DNA of 64,000 nt from Neptuniibacter sp. 1_MG-2023. Its GTDB lineage: Bacteria > Pseudomonadota > Gammaproteobacteria > Pseudomonadales > Balneatricaceae. A program made the translations under genes and the position numbers. The notes beneath the pieces were generated by a model. It did not search any database, was not told where the DNA came from, and saw nothing but the letters and a program-made list of their open reading frames with translations. Positions 57,484 to 64,000 of the stretch are shown piece by piece. The DNA is taken from NCBI RefSeq assembly GCF_030547185.1, contig NZ_JAUOQR010000003.1, positions 62,001-126,000 on the forward strand, written 5' to 3'. Positions within the stretch are counted from its first letter, which is position 1. The number at the start of each line of letters is the position of its first letter.

Positions 57484-58212
57484 ATGAAACGGCTAACTGA
57501 ATTACTAGAAAGTAACCGCCAGTGGGCGGATAAGATCAACAAGGAGGATCCACTCTTTTTTGAAACATTGGCGCAGCAGCAGGCTCCAGAGTATTTATGG
57601 ATTGGGTGTTCTGATAGCCGTGTTCCCGCTAATGAAATTGTGGATATGTTACCTGGTGAGCTTTTTGTCCACCGTAATGTTTCGAATTTAGTCATTCATA
57701 CTGATATGAATTGTATGTCTGTTATTCAGTATGCGGTCGAAGTTCTCAAGGTTAAGCATATTATGGTTGTTGGTCATTATGGTTGTGGTGGGGTTAAAGC
57801 TGCAATCGAGACTGAACCACACGGTTTAATCGATAACTGGTTGCGGCATATTCGCGATGTATATAAAAAGCACCGTGAGCTTTTGTCTGTTTGGGATCAC
57901 TCTCATCAGCAGCTTGACCGCTTATGTGAGTTGAATGTGATTGAGCAAGCAAGCAACGTCTGCGAAACCACTATAGTTCAGGAAGCTTGGACTAATGAGC
58001 AGGAGCTCACTGTTCACGGTTGGATCTATGGTCTTAATGATGGTCTTGTTAACGACCTTGAATTTAACGCATCGTCTCTAGATGAAGTTGATGAACAATA
58101 TGGTTTAGCCATCAGAAAAATAGAGAAACTAAAAGAGCTTGCTCAAAGTTCAGATAAAGATAACCAAAATGCACGCTCATTGTGGAACAAATTACGCGCG
58201 TTATTTAATTAA
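57484..58212 (+). CDS. can: Beta-carbonic anhydrase (Can-type)
   Basis: 242 residues (E. coli Can 220). Interconverts CO2 and bicarbonate. Zinc ligands Cys42, His98 and Cys101 with Asp44 and Arg46 sit at the same positions as in the E. coli enzyme (CSDSRVP; GHYGCGG). FVHRNVSNLVIHTD and HGWIYGLNDG are conserved. The C-terminus is about 20 residues longer and charged. It is separated from hemE by a terminator, so it probably has its own promoter or depends on read-through. Confidence 0.93.
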   Translation: MKRLTELLESNRQWADKINKEDPLFFETLAQQQAPEYLWIGCSDSRVPANEIVDMLPGELFVHRNVSNLVIHTDMNCMSVIQYAVEVLKVKHIMVVGHYGCGGVKAAIETEPHGLIDNWLRHIRDVYKKHRELLSVWDHSHQQLDRLCELNVIEQASNVCETTIVQEAWTNEQELTVHGWIYGLNDGLVNDLEFNASSLDEVDEQYGLAIRKIEKLKELAQSSDKDNQNARSLWNKLRALFN

Positions 58213-58232
58213 GTGTGTTTTGGACAGCCTAT

Positions 58233-58273
58233 AAAAAAAACGGTTGGAGCTTTCGCTACCAACCGTTTTTTTT
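58233..58273. terminator. Bidirectional terminator with perfect 15-bp stem
   Basis: Eight A then CGGTTGG (58233-58247) pairs with CCAACCG then eight T (58259-58273). It separates the convergent can and metY genes and gives U-runs both ways. Confidence 0.93.
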
Positions 58274-58310
58274 GTTTTGAATTCAATGCTCTGAGTTTAA
58301 TGCTCAGGCT

Positions 58311-59588
58311 TTAGTTATTGATCGCTGCTAATGCCTGATCTAGATCGGCAATGAGGTCATCAATATGCTCTATACCTATAGATAAGCGAATCATTTCTGG
58401 CGAGACACCCGCAGATGCTAACTCTTCATCATTTAGCTGGCGATGTGTAGTTTCAGCAGGAATCGAAGCGAGTGATTTGCAGTCGCCGATATTTACTAAA
58501 CGTAAGAAAATTTGCAGTGCGTCATAGAATTTACGTGTGCCTTCTCTGCCTGCTTTTACGCCAAAGCTTAAAATGCCAGACGCTTGGCCGTTCATGTATT
58601 TTTGAGCGAGTGCATAGTCTTTGTGGCTTTCGAGCCCCGCGTATTTAACCCAGCCAACCGCATCGTGGTTTTCTAAAAAGTTAGCGACTTTACGTGTGTT
58701 TTCATTTACGCGTTCCATGCGTAGGCTAAGTGTTTCTAGTCCTTGTAGTAATAAGAAAGCATTCATTGGGCTAAGTGCGGCTCCCATATTGCGAAGCGGT
58801 ACAACGCGGCAGCGTCCAATAAATGCAGCAGGACCAAAGGCTTCAGTATATACCACGCCGTGGTAGGAGATATCAGGCGTGTTTAATAAAGGGAAGCGTT
58901 CAGCGTTATCAGCCCAAGGGAAGTTACCAGAATCGATGATGACGCCACCGATTGAGTTACCATGCCCACCAATATATTTGGTTGCCGCTTGTACAATAAT
59001 GTCTGCGCCGTGTTCGATCGGACGCCACATGGCAGGGCTAGGCACTGTATTGTCAACGATAAGTGGGATGCCGTTACGATGGGCGATCTCTGCTAAAGTT
59101 TCAATATCGGCGATGCCACCAGATGGGTTACCGACGGATTCACAGTAAATGCCTTTAGTTCGCTCATCTATTTGCGCTTCGATAGCTGCTGCATCGTCTT
59201 TATTTACAAAGCGGCATTCAATGCCTTGGCGGGGCAAAGTATGAGCAAATAGGTTATATGTACCGCCGTAGAGTTCGCTGGTAGATATGAAGTTATCGCC
59301 GGTTTCTGCAAGTGTTTGTATGGTGTATGTAATAGCCGCCATACCGGATGCAACGGCAAGAGCGGCAACACCTCCTTCCATCTCTGCAACACGTTTTTCC
59401 AGCACATCGTTGGTGGGATTCGTAATGCGGGTGTATATATTGCCGGGTACTTTTAGGTCAAACAGGTCTGCACCGTGTTGAGCATCATCAAAGGCATAAG
59501 ATGTGGTTTGGTAAATAGGAACCGCGGCAGATTTAGTGGTTGGGTCTACTTCATATCCGCCATGTATCGCTACAGTTTCCAATTTCAT
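58311..59588 (-). CDS. metY: O-acetylhomoserine sulfhydrylase (aminocarboxypropyltransferase)
   Basis: 425 residues. PLP enzyme of the Cys/Met metabolism family that makes homocysteine (or methionine) from O-acetylhomoserine and sulfide or methanethiol. The start KLETVAIHGGYEVDPTTKSAAVPIYQTTSYAF and the phosphate-binding ASGMAAI are typical, and the PLP Lys is in QAATKYIGGHGNSIGG. Length over 420 and the insert around residues 230-260 favour MetY over MetB or MetZ. AGGAGA precedes the ATG. Single gene. Confidence 0.9.
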   Translation of the reverse strand: MKLETVAIHGGYEVDPTTKSAAVPIYQTTSYAFDDAQHGADLFDLKVPGNIYTRITNPTNDVLEKRVAEMEGGVAALAVASGMAAITYTIQTLAETGDNFISTSELYGGTYNLFAHTLPRQGIECRFVNKDDAAAIEAQIDERTKGIYCESVGNPSGGIADIETLAEIAHRNGIPLIVDNTVPSPAMWRPIEHGADIIVQAATKYIGGHGNSIGGVIIDSGNFPWADNAERFPLLNTPDISYHGVVYTEAFGPAAFIGRCRVVPLRNMGAALSPMNAFLLLQGLETLSLRMERVNENTRKVANFLENHDAVGWVKYAGLESHKDYALAQKYMNGQASGILSFGVKAGREGTRKFYDALQIFLRLVNIGDCKSLASIPAETTHRQLNDEELASAGVSPEMIRLSIGIEHIDDLIADLDQALAAINN

Positions 59589-59761
59589 GTTTATCTCCTA
59601 AGGGCAGGCCTGCATTATTGTTAGGCAACTGATTGTAGTGCATCTATTGAATAAATGAAGGCTGTTTTCGGTATTTATCAAGATCGACGTAAAGATCAGT
59701 AGGTTATAGGATTTAGGTTGGGTAAAATTCTAAAATATTTACAGCAATTTGGAGAGGCTTA

Positions 59762-61141
59762 ATGGCACGTCAGAAAACGGCTTACGTTTGTAATGACTGT
59801 GGAGCGGATTACACAAAATGGCAAGGCCAATGTACGGAGTGTCATGCGTGGAATACTCTGACGGAAGTCCGGTTGTCGACCGCAAAATCAAATGCAAATG
59901 AAACACGTAATGTTCGCTTTGATGGTTATGCTGGTGGGGCAAAGCAGCAGAGTGTTGTTAATCTTTCTGAGGTTGCTTTGGAGGAGATGCCGCGCTTTTC
60001 ATCTGGAGCGGGTGAGCTGGATCGTGTGTTAGGCGGTGGTTTAGTACCTGGTTCTGCTGTGCTTATGGGCGGTCATCCGGGGGCAGGTAAAAGTACTCTA
60101 TTGTTGCAAACTATGTGTTATCTGGCTGAGCAGATGCCAGCCCTATATGTAACAGGTGAGGAATCGTTGCAGCAGGTTGCTATGCGTGCGAGCCGCTTAA
60201 ATTTACCGACGGGGCAGTTAAAAATGCTGTCGGAAACCAGTGTGGAAACTATCTGTGATGTGGCGCAAACACTCAAACCAAAAGTGATGGTAATTGATTC
60301 CATACAGGTAATGCATATGGCAGATGTACAATCTGCGCCAGGCTCTGTATCGCAGGTACGAGAGTCTGCTGCTTACTTGACCCGCTTTGCAAAGCAGACC
60401 GGTACCGTACTCTTTTTGGTAGGGCATGTTACTAAGGATGGCTCGTTGGCAGGCCCTAAAGTCTTGGAGCATATGATTGATTGCTCGTTGCAGTTGGAAG
60501 GTTCAGCTGATTCCCGTTTTCGGACACTTCGCTCGCACAAAAACCGTTTTGGGGCTGTGAATGAGCTCGGTGTGTTTGCAATGTTGGAAACCGGCCTTAA
60601 AGAGGTTAAAAATCCAAGTTCAATTTTCTTAAGCCGTGAAGAGGGGCCTAGCCCTGGTAGTGTTGTAATGGTTGTTTGGGAGGGGACTCGTCCTCTCTTA
60701 GTTGAGATTCAAGCGCTGGTTGATCAATCCCATATGAACAACCCTCGACGGGTGGCGGTTGGCCTTGAGCAAAATCGTATGGCGATGTTATTAGCTGTAT
60801 TGCATCGTCATGGTGGTTTAATGACAGGCGATCAAGATGTGTTTGTTAACGTGGTGGGTGGTGTAAAAGTGCTGGAAACCAGTGCAGACCTTGCGTTATT
60901 GCTGGCGGTTGTTTCTAGTTTTAGAGATCAAGCATTACCCCATGATCTTATGGTATTTGGCGAGGTGGGTTTGTCGGGTGAGATACGGCCTGTACCTAAT
61001 GGACAGGAGCGTATTAGAGAGGCGGCAAAGCATGGTTTCAAGCGGGCTATTGTACCTAAAGGTAATGTGCCTAAAGAAGCTTTAGCTGGAATGCAGATTG
61101 TCCCTGTTACTAAATTGACCGAAGCGCTTGAGGCGCTTTAA
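59762..61141 (+). CDS. radA: DNA repair protein RadA (Sms)
   Basis: 459 residues (E. coli 460). Branch-migration helicase in recombination. The N-terminal C4 zinc finger uses Cys10, Cys13, Cys24 and Cys27. RecA-like core with Walker A GHPGAGKS (104-111), and the RadA-specific HKNRFGAVNELGVF (KNRFG). The C-terminal Lon-protease-like domain (about 300-459) lacks the catalytic pair. GGAG lies before the ATG. Its stop overlaps that of the convergent PilZ gene by 3-4 bp, with no terminator between. Confidence 0.97.
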   Translation: MARQKTAYVCNDCGADYTKWQGQCTECHAWNTLTEVRLSTAKSNANETRNVRFDGYAGGAKQQSVVNLSEVALEEMPRFSSGAGELDRVLGGGLVPGSAVLMGGHPGAGKSTLLLQTMCYLAEQMPALYVTGEESLQQVAMRASRLNLPTGQLKMLSETSVETICDVAQTLKPKVMVIDSIQVMHMADVQSAPGSVSQVRESAAYLTRFAKQTGTVLFLVGHVTKDGSLAGPKVLEHMIDCSLQLEGSADSRFRTLRSHKNRFGAVNELGVFAMLETGLKEVKNPSSIFLSREEGPSPGSVVMVVWEGTRPLLVEIQALVDQSHMNNPRRVAVGLEQNRMAMLLAVLHRHGGLMTGDQDVFVNVVGGVKVLETSADLALLLAVVSSFRDQALPHDLMVFGEVGLSGEIRPVPNGQERIREAAKHGFKRAIVPKGNVPKEALAGMQIVPVTKLTEALEAL

Positions 61142-61518
61142 TCTGTTTCTGTAGTAAAAAGGTGGTCGAGTTCCCGCTCTAGTAAAGAGGGCTCACCTAG
61201 ATTTAGCTCGACTAACCGGCGTAGTAAAGTCAGTGAATCTAGATCTAAGTTTTCTATTAAAAAACCATACTCATCTTCGTGTTTGTGGGTCAGGCTCACG
61301 GGGGTGCGTATACTCAGGTTATCCCCTTGTAGGTGGATGGTAGCGAACGCTTCCTCGCCTAAAGATAAGTTAAGGGGGCGAGCGCTTTTTATTAATATAC
61401 CGTTAAACGATATATCAATTAGGGTTACCTCGTAGATATGATCACCTTGCTGTAGTTCCGTTCTTGCATCAAAGTCAATGCGAGTAAAGCGGCGGCGCTC
61501 AGTATTAGGTGTAGTCAC
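61138..61518 (-). CDS. Single-domain PilZ c-di-GMP receptor
   Basis: 126 residues with a GTG start and GGGGAA upstream. One PilZ domain with both c-di-GMP motifs intact: RRRFTR (R9xxxR13) and DISFNG (35-40). The second messenger should bind. Such stand-alone PilZ proteins adjust motility, pili or exopolysaccharide through partner contacts; the partner is unknown. It diverges from a diguanylate cyclase gene (215 bp apart) and is fully covered by the likely radA read-through transcript. Confidence 0.88.
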   Translation of the reverse strand: MTTPNTERRRFTRIDFDARTELQQGDHIYEVTLIDISFNGILIKSARPLNLSLGEEAFATIHLQGDNLSIRTPVSLTHKHEDEYGFLIENLDLDSLTLLRRLVELNLGEPSLLERELDHLFTTETD

Positions 61519-61612
61519 AATATTGGTTCCCCTGTGGTCCGTAGCGATAATGTCATCTTAGTATAGACGTGAATGAAAAATAAATAACTGTGCTTGCCGT
61601 ATTGTTGTTTCT

Positions 61613-61638
61613 AACCCAGCTTGATTGGCTGGGTTTTT
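61613..61638 (+). terminator. Plus-strand terminator upstream of the PilZ gene
   Basis: AACCCAGC (61613-61620) pairs with GCTGGGTT (61628-61635), then T to 61638. No plus-strand gene ends nearby; the nearest is radA, 472 bp upstream. It would stop radA read-through before the cyclase gene. Confidence 0.7.
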
Positions 61639-61733
61639 GAGTAATTGCTTATAAACTGAGCTATATCATGGTTGTACTACAGGTTTGCCCTTAAGCTTCG
61701 CAACAAAAAAACCTTTTAATGAGTAAGGTTATT

Positions 61734-62828
61734 ATGTTTTTAGAAACTTTGTTGGATGTGTCTAGCGGCAGTCGTCATTCGCGGTATTTTAATCAAACGC
61801 GTAGCTATTACTTATTTCGTCGAGTTCGAATAATTGCTCTTTTATTAGCCCTTGTTCAGCCGGCGTGGTTTTTGGTTGATTACTTTCTATTGCCTGAAGA
61901 TATGTTGGACTCTATAGCGCTTGCGCGGGCTGTCGGAGCATTAGGCTGTTTGTTTCTCTCGCTGTGGAGTTTTAAACGCTACAGTTTAAAACTCGCGCAA
62001 CTGCGTTTGGTGATTCTCGTGATACTGTTATCGGGATTCCAAACAGCCTCTAGCTCACTTCTGCTGATACATGGTTATGATTCTAATGTGGCGGGGTATC
62101 ATTTCTTTCCTTTTATGATTATTACGATGATGGCTATTTTCCCGCTCGCCATTAGTGAAACTTTATGCTTTACCTTAGGTGTGCTTTTAATTGAATTTGT
62201 CACGCAGTTGTTGAGAGGAACGGTAGGGGATGTAGAGGCGATTAATAGTCTATGGCTGTTATCTGTTCTTGGTTTGATTGCTGGTTGGGCTGCGGTTAAT
62301 CAGCTGAATATGCTATTAGGTTTATATCGACAGGCGACGCGAGATCCTTTGACTGGGTTGTCTAATCGCCGTCAGGCAATGGAGCAATTATCACTTGATA
62401 TACTTCAGGCTCGCGAGCGGGGGCAAGCATTAAGCGTATTGTTGTTCGATTTAGATAAGTTTAAAAACTTAAATGATAGTTATGGTCATGCAGCGGGTGA
62501 TCTTGTCTTAAAGTCTTTTGCTAAAGTCATGCGAAAACACGCCCGTAAACGTATAGATCTGGTATGTCGGTATGGGGGGGAAGAGTTTTTGATGGTGCTG
62601 CCAGGGATGAGTGCTATAGAAGCTAAAGAGGTGGCGGAGGTTATTCGGTTAGCTTGCCATACTGAAAAAGTGACTGCCCCAAATGGTAATAAAATCGGTT
62701 TTACTGCGAGTATAGGCATTGCCGAGCTGAATAACAGTGATGATATAGAGTCTCTGTTGAAGCGTTCAGATGACGCGCTTTATGCAGCAAAAGATGCGGG
62801 AAGGGATCGGCTTTATGTGGCCACTTGA
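61734..62828 (+). CDS. Membrane diguanylate cyclase (GGDEF)
   Basis: 364 residues from the ATG at 61734, with TAAGG 5 nt upstream; an ATG at 61719 lacks a site. Six or so membrane helices occupy about residues 25-195, a MASE-like integral sensor. The GGDEF domain starts RDPLTGLSNRRQ and has GGEEF, so it is expected to make c-di-GMP. At the I-site position it has KRID rather than RxxD, so product inhibition may be weak or absent. It diverges from a PilZ gene. Confidence 0.88.
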   Translation: MFLETLLDVSSGSRHSRYFNQTRSYYLFRRVRIIALLLALVQPAWFLVDYFLLPEDMLDSIALARAVGALGCLFLSLWSFKRYSLKLAQLRLVILVILLSGFQTASSSLLLIHGYDSNVAGYHFFPFMIITMMAIFPLAISETLCFTLGVLLIEFVTQLLRGTVGDVEAINSLWLLSVLGLIAGWAAVNQLNMLLGLYRQATRDPLTGLSNRRQAMEQLSLDILQARERGQALSVLLFDLDKFKNLNDSYGHAAGDLVLKSFAKVMRKHARKRIDLVCRYGGEEFLMVLPGMSAIEAKEVAEVIRLACHTEKVTAPNGNKIGFTASIGIAELNNSDDIESLLKRSDDALYAAKDAGRDRLYVAT

Positions 62829-62865
62829 TGTTTTTTAATAATCTATTATTTTTCATATGATTATA

Positions 62866-62894
62866 AAAAAACCGAGGCTATACCTCGGTTTTTT
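62866..62894. terminator. Bidirectional terminator between the cyclase gene and ettA
   Basis: AAAAAACCGAGG (62866-62877) pairs with CCTCGGTTTTTT (62883-62894), loop 5 nt, with U-runs on both strands. Confidence 0.92.
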
Positions 62895-62909
62895 GTTACT
62901 CGTAATCGT

Positions 62910-64000
62910 TTAACCTAGATCGACCATACGTTTGTATTTGATACGCTCAGGCTGGTGCTCTTTACCATAACGACGTTTGTAGTCGTCTTGATATTCAGTG
63001 TAGTTACCTTCAAAGAACTCAACCTTAGAGTCACCTTCATAGGCCAACATGTGTGTACAGATACGGTCTAAGAACCAACGGTCATGGGAGATAACAACTG
63101 CGCAACCAGGGAAGGCAAGTATAGCTTCTTCCAAGGCGCGTAGTGTTTCTATGTCTAAATCGTTGGTCGGCTCATCAAGAAGAAGAACGTTTCCGCCCTC
63201 TTTAAGTAGTTTCGCCATATGTAAGCGGTTACGCTCACCACCGGATAGATCTTTGACAAATTTTTGCTGATCGCCGCCTTTAAAGTTAAAGCGACCGCAA
63301 TAAGCGCGTGATGGTGTTTGGTAGTTGCCTACAGTAATAATATCTTGGCCATCTGATAGCTCTTCAAAAACGGTCTTATCACCATTAAGGTCACGAGACT
63401 GGTTAACGTAAGCTAGTTCAACGGTTGAGCCAATTTCAATCTCACCGGAATCAGGTTTTTCTTCGCCACTGATCATTTTGAAGAGTGTTGATTTACCCGC
63501 ACCGTTACCACCGATGATGCCGACAATAGCTCCTTGGGGAATAGAGAAGCTAAGGTTCTCAAACAGTACTTTATCACCGTAGGCTTTAGAGATATTGATC
63601 GCATCGATCACTTTATCACCGAGGCGTGGTCCAGGTGGGATGTAGATCTCTTGGGTTTCGTTACGTGTTTGGAACTCTTTTGAGTTCATCTCTTCAAACT
63701 GTTTTAAGCGTGCTTTTGATTTAGATTGACGTCCTTTTTGTCCCTGGCGAACCCACTCTAGCTCAGAAGACACCGCTTTATGGTGAGCGGCTTCCTGTTT
63801 GGCTTCCTGCTCTAGGCGCTGCTCTTTTTGTTCCAGCCAAGAGGAGTAGTTGCCCTCGTAAGGAATACCGCGTCCGCGGTCAAGTTCCAATATCCAACCA
63901 GCGGCGTTATCAAGGAAGTAACGGTCATGGGTGATCGCAACAACAGTACCAGGGTATTCTTGAAGGAATCGCTCAATCCAAGCTACTGACTCTGCATCCA
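62910..64000 (-). CDS. ettA: Energy-dependent translational throttle protein EttA (5' end outside the window)
   Basis: The C-terminal 363 residues of an ABC-F protein (E. coli EttA 555). The coding frame is open to the window edge, so the N-terminal ABC domain is mostly missing. Visible: the end of domain 1 ([11 protein letters not shown]), the linker with [17 protein letters not shown] and [17 protein letters not shown] (P-site tRNA interaction motif), and domain 2 with Walker [10 protein letters not shown], signature [10 protein letters not shown], Walker [12 protein letters not shown] and switch [10 protein letters not shown]. EttA binds the ribosomal E site and gates the first peptide bond by ATP level. 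Confidence 0.96.
   Translation of the reverse strand, partial: DAESVAWIERFLQEYPGTVVAITHDRYFLDNAAGWILELDRGRGIPYEGNYSSWLEQKEQRLEQEAKQEAAHHKAVSSELEWVRQGQKGRQSKSKARLKQFEEMNSKEFQTRNETQEIYIPPGPRLGDKVIDAINISKAYGDKVLFENLSFSIPQGAIVGIIGGNGAGKSTLFKMISGEEKPDSGEIEIGSTVELAYVNQSRDLNGDKTVFEELSDGQDIITVGNYQTPSRAYCGRFNFKGGDQQKFVKDLSGGERNRLHMAKLLKEGGNVLLLDEPTNDLDIETLRALEEAILAFPGCAVVISHDRWFLDRICTHMLAYEGDSKVEFFEGNYTEYQDDYKRRYGKEHQPERIKYKRMVDLG

Noticed and set aside
62910-63890. Reading the ettA part as a complete 326-residue protein starting MELDRG
   Set aside because: The frame stays open to the window edge and upstream codons encode conserved EttA sequence ([11 protein letters not shown]), so it is a truncated view.

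Overview
The window looks like a chromosomal segment of a marine, moderately AT-rich gammaproteobacterium of the Oceanospirillales type (Neptuniibacter, Neptunomonas, Amphritea or Marinobacterium are the sort of genus that fits). This rests on gene content and gene order shared with Pseudomonas and E. coli: divergent bamD/rluD, hslVU-DUF971, priA/rpmE, mrcA divergent from pilMNOPQ-aroKB-damX-gltBD, and hemE. The genus is a guess. I see no phage, insertion sequence, CRISPR array, rRNA or tRNA. Coding density is high.

Region 1 (1-9.5 kb). bamD diverges from rluD-pgeF. In E. coli clpB follows directly, but here about 3.9 kb lies in between: a VanX/DdpX-type D-Ala-D-Ala dipeptidase gene and two tandem copies of a two-gene module. 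Each module encodes a small Ras/MglA-like (COG2229-like) GTPase that appears to carry a C-terminal roadblock/LC7 (MglB-like) domain, followed by an overlapping gene for a stand-alone roadblock-like protein. This duplicated system is the most unusual content of the window. clpB follows behind a good sigma-32 heat-shock promoter.

Region 2 (9.5-18.7 kb). An unknown lipoprotein, an orphan response regulator with an unassigned C-terminal domain and a small unknown gene precede ilvIH. ilvIH has a clear sigma-70 promoter and a leader of about 270 nt rich in stem-loops. A Fur-box-like palindrome lies between a di-heme cytochrome c peroxidase and a divergent membrane diguanylate cyclase. ppiC and a sirtuin follow.

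Region 3 (18.7-29.6 kb) is metabolic: glcB, an alpha/beta hydrolase, serA, ppnP, a LysR regulator divergent from a YnfM-like exporter, an FAH-family enzyme, a DUF2927 protein, hemJ and ubiE-ubiJ (ubiB is not adjacent).

Region 4 (29.7-59.6 kb) is conserved core: DUF971-hslU-hslV, argS with an FtsN-like SPOR protein, priA, rpmE, maeB, mrcA, the type IV pilus operon pilMNOPQ, aroK-aroB, a DamX-like AAA/SPOR protein, gltB-gltD, an unknown lipoprotein, hemE, a beta-carbonic anhydrase and an O-acetylhomoserine sulfhydrylase.

Region 5 (59.7-64 kb). radA converges with a single-domain PilZ gene (4-bp stop overlap). The PilZ gene diverges from a second diguanylate cyclase, and the 3' part of ettA runs off the right edge.

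Themes: surface behaviour and cell polarity (MglA/MglB-like GTPases, type IV pilus, two GGDEF enzymes, PilZ), the cell envelope (BamD, PBP1a, SPOR proteins, dipeptidase) and proteostasis (ClpB, HslVU, PpiC). A link between the GTPase modules and the pili or c-di-GMP is inference only.
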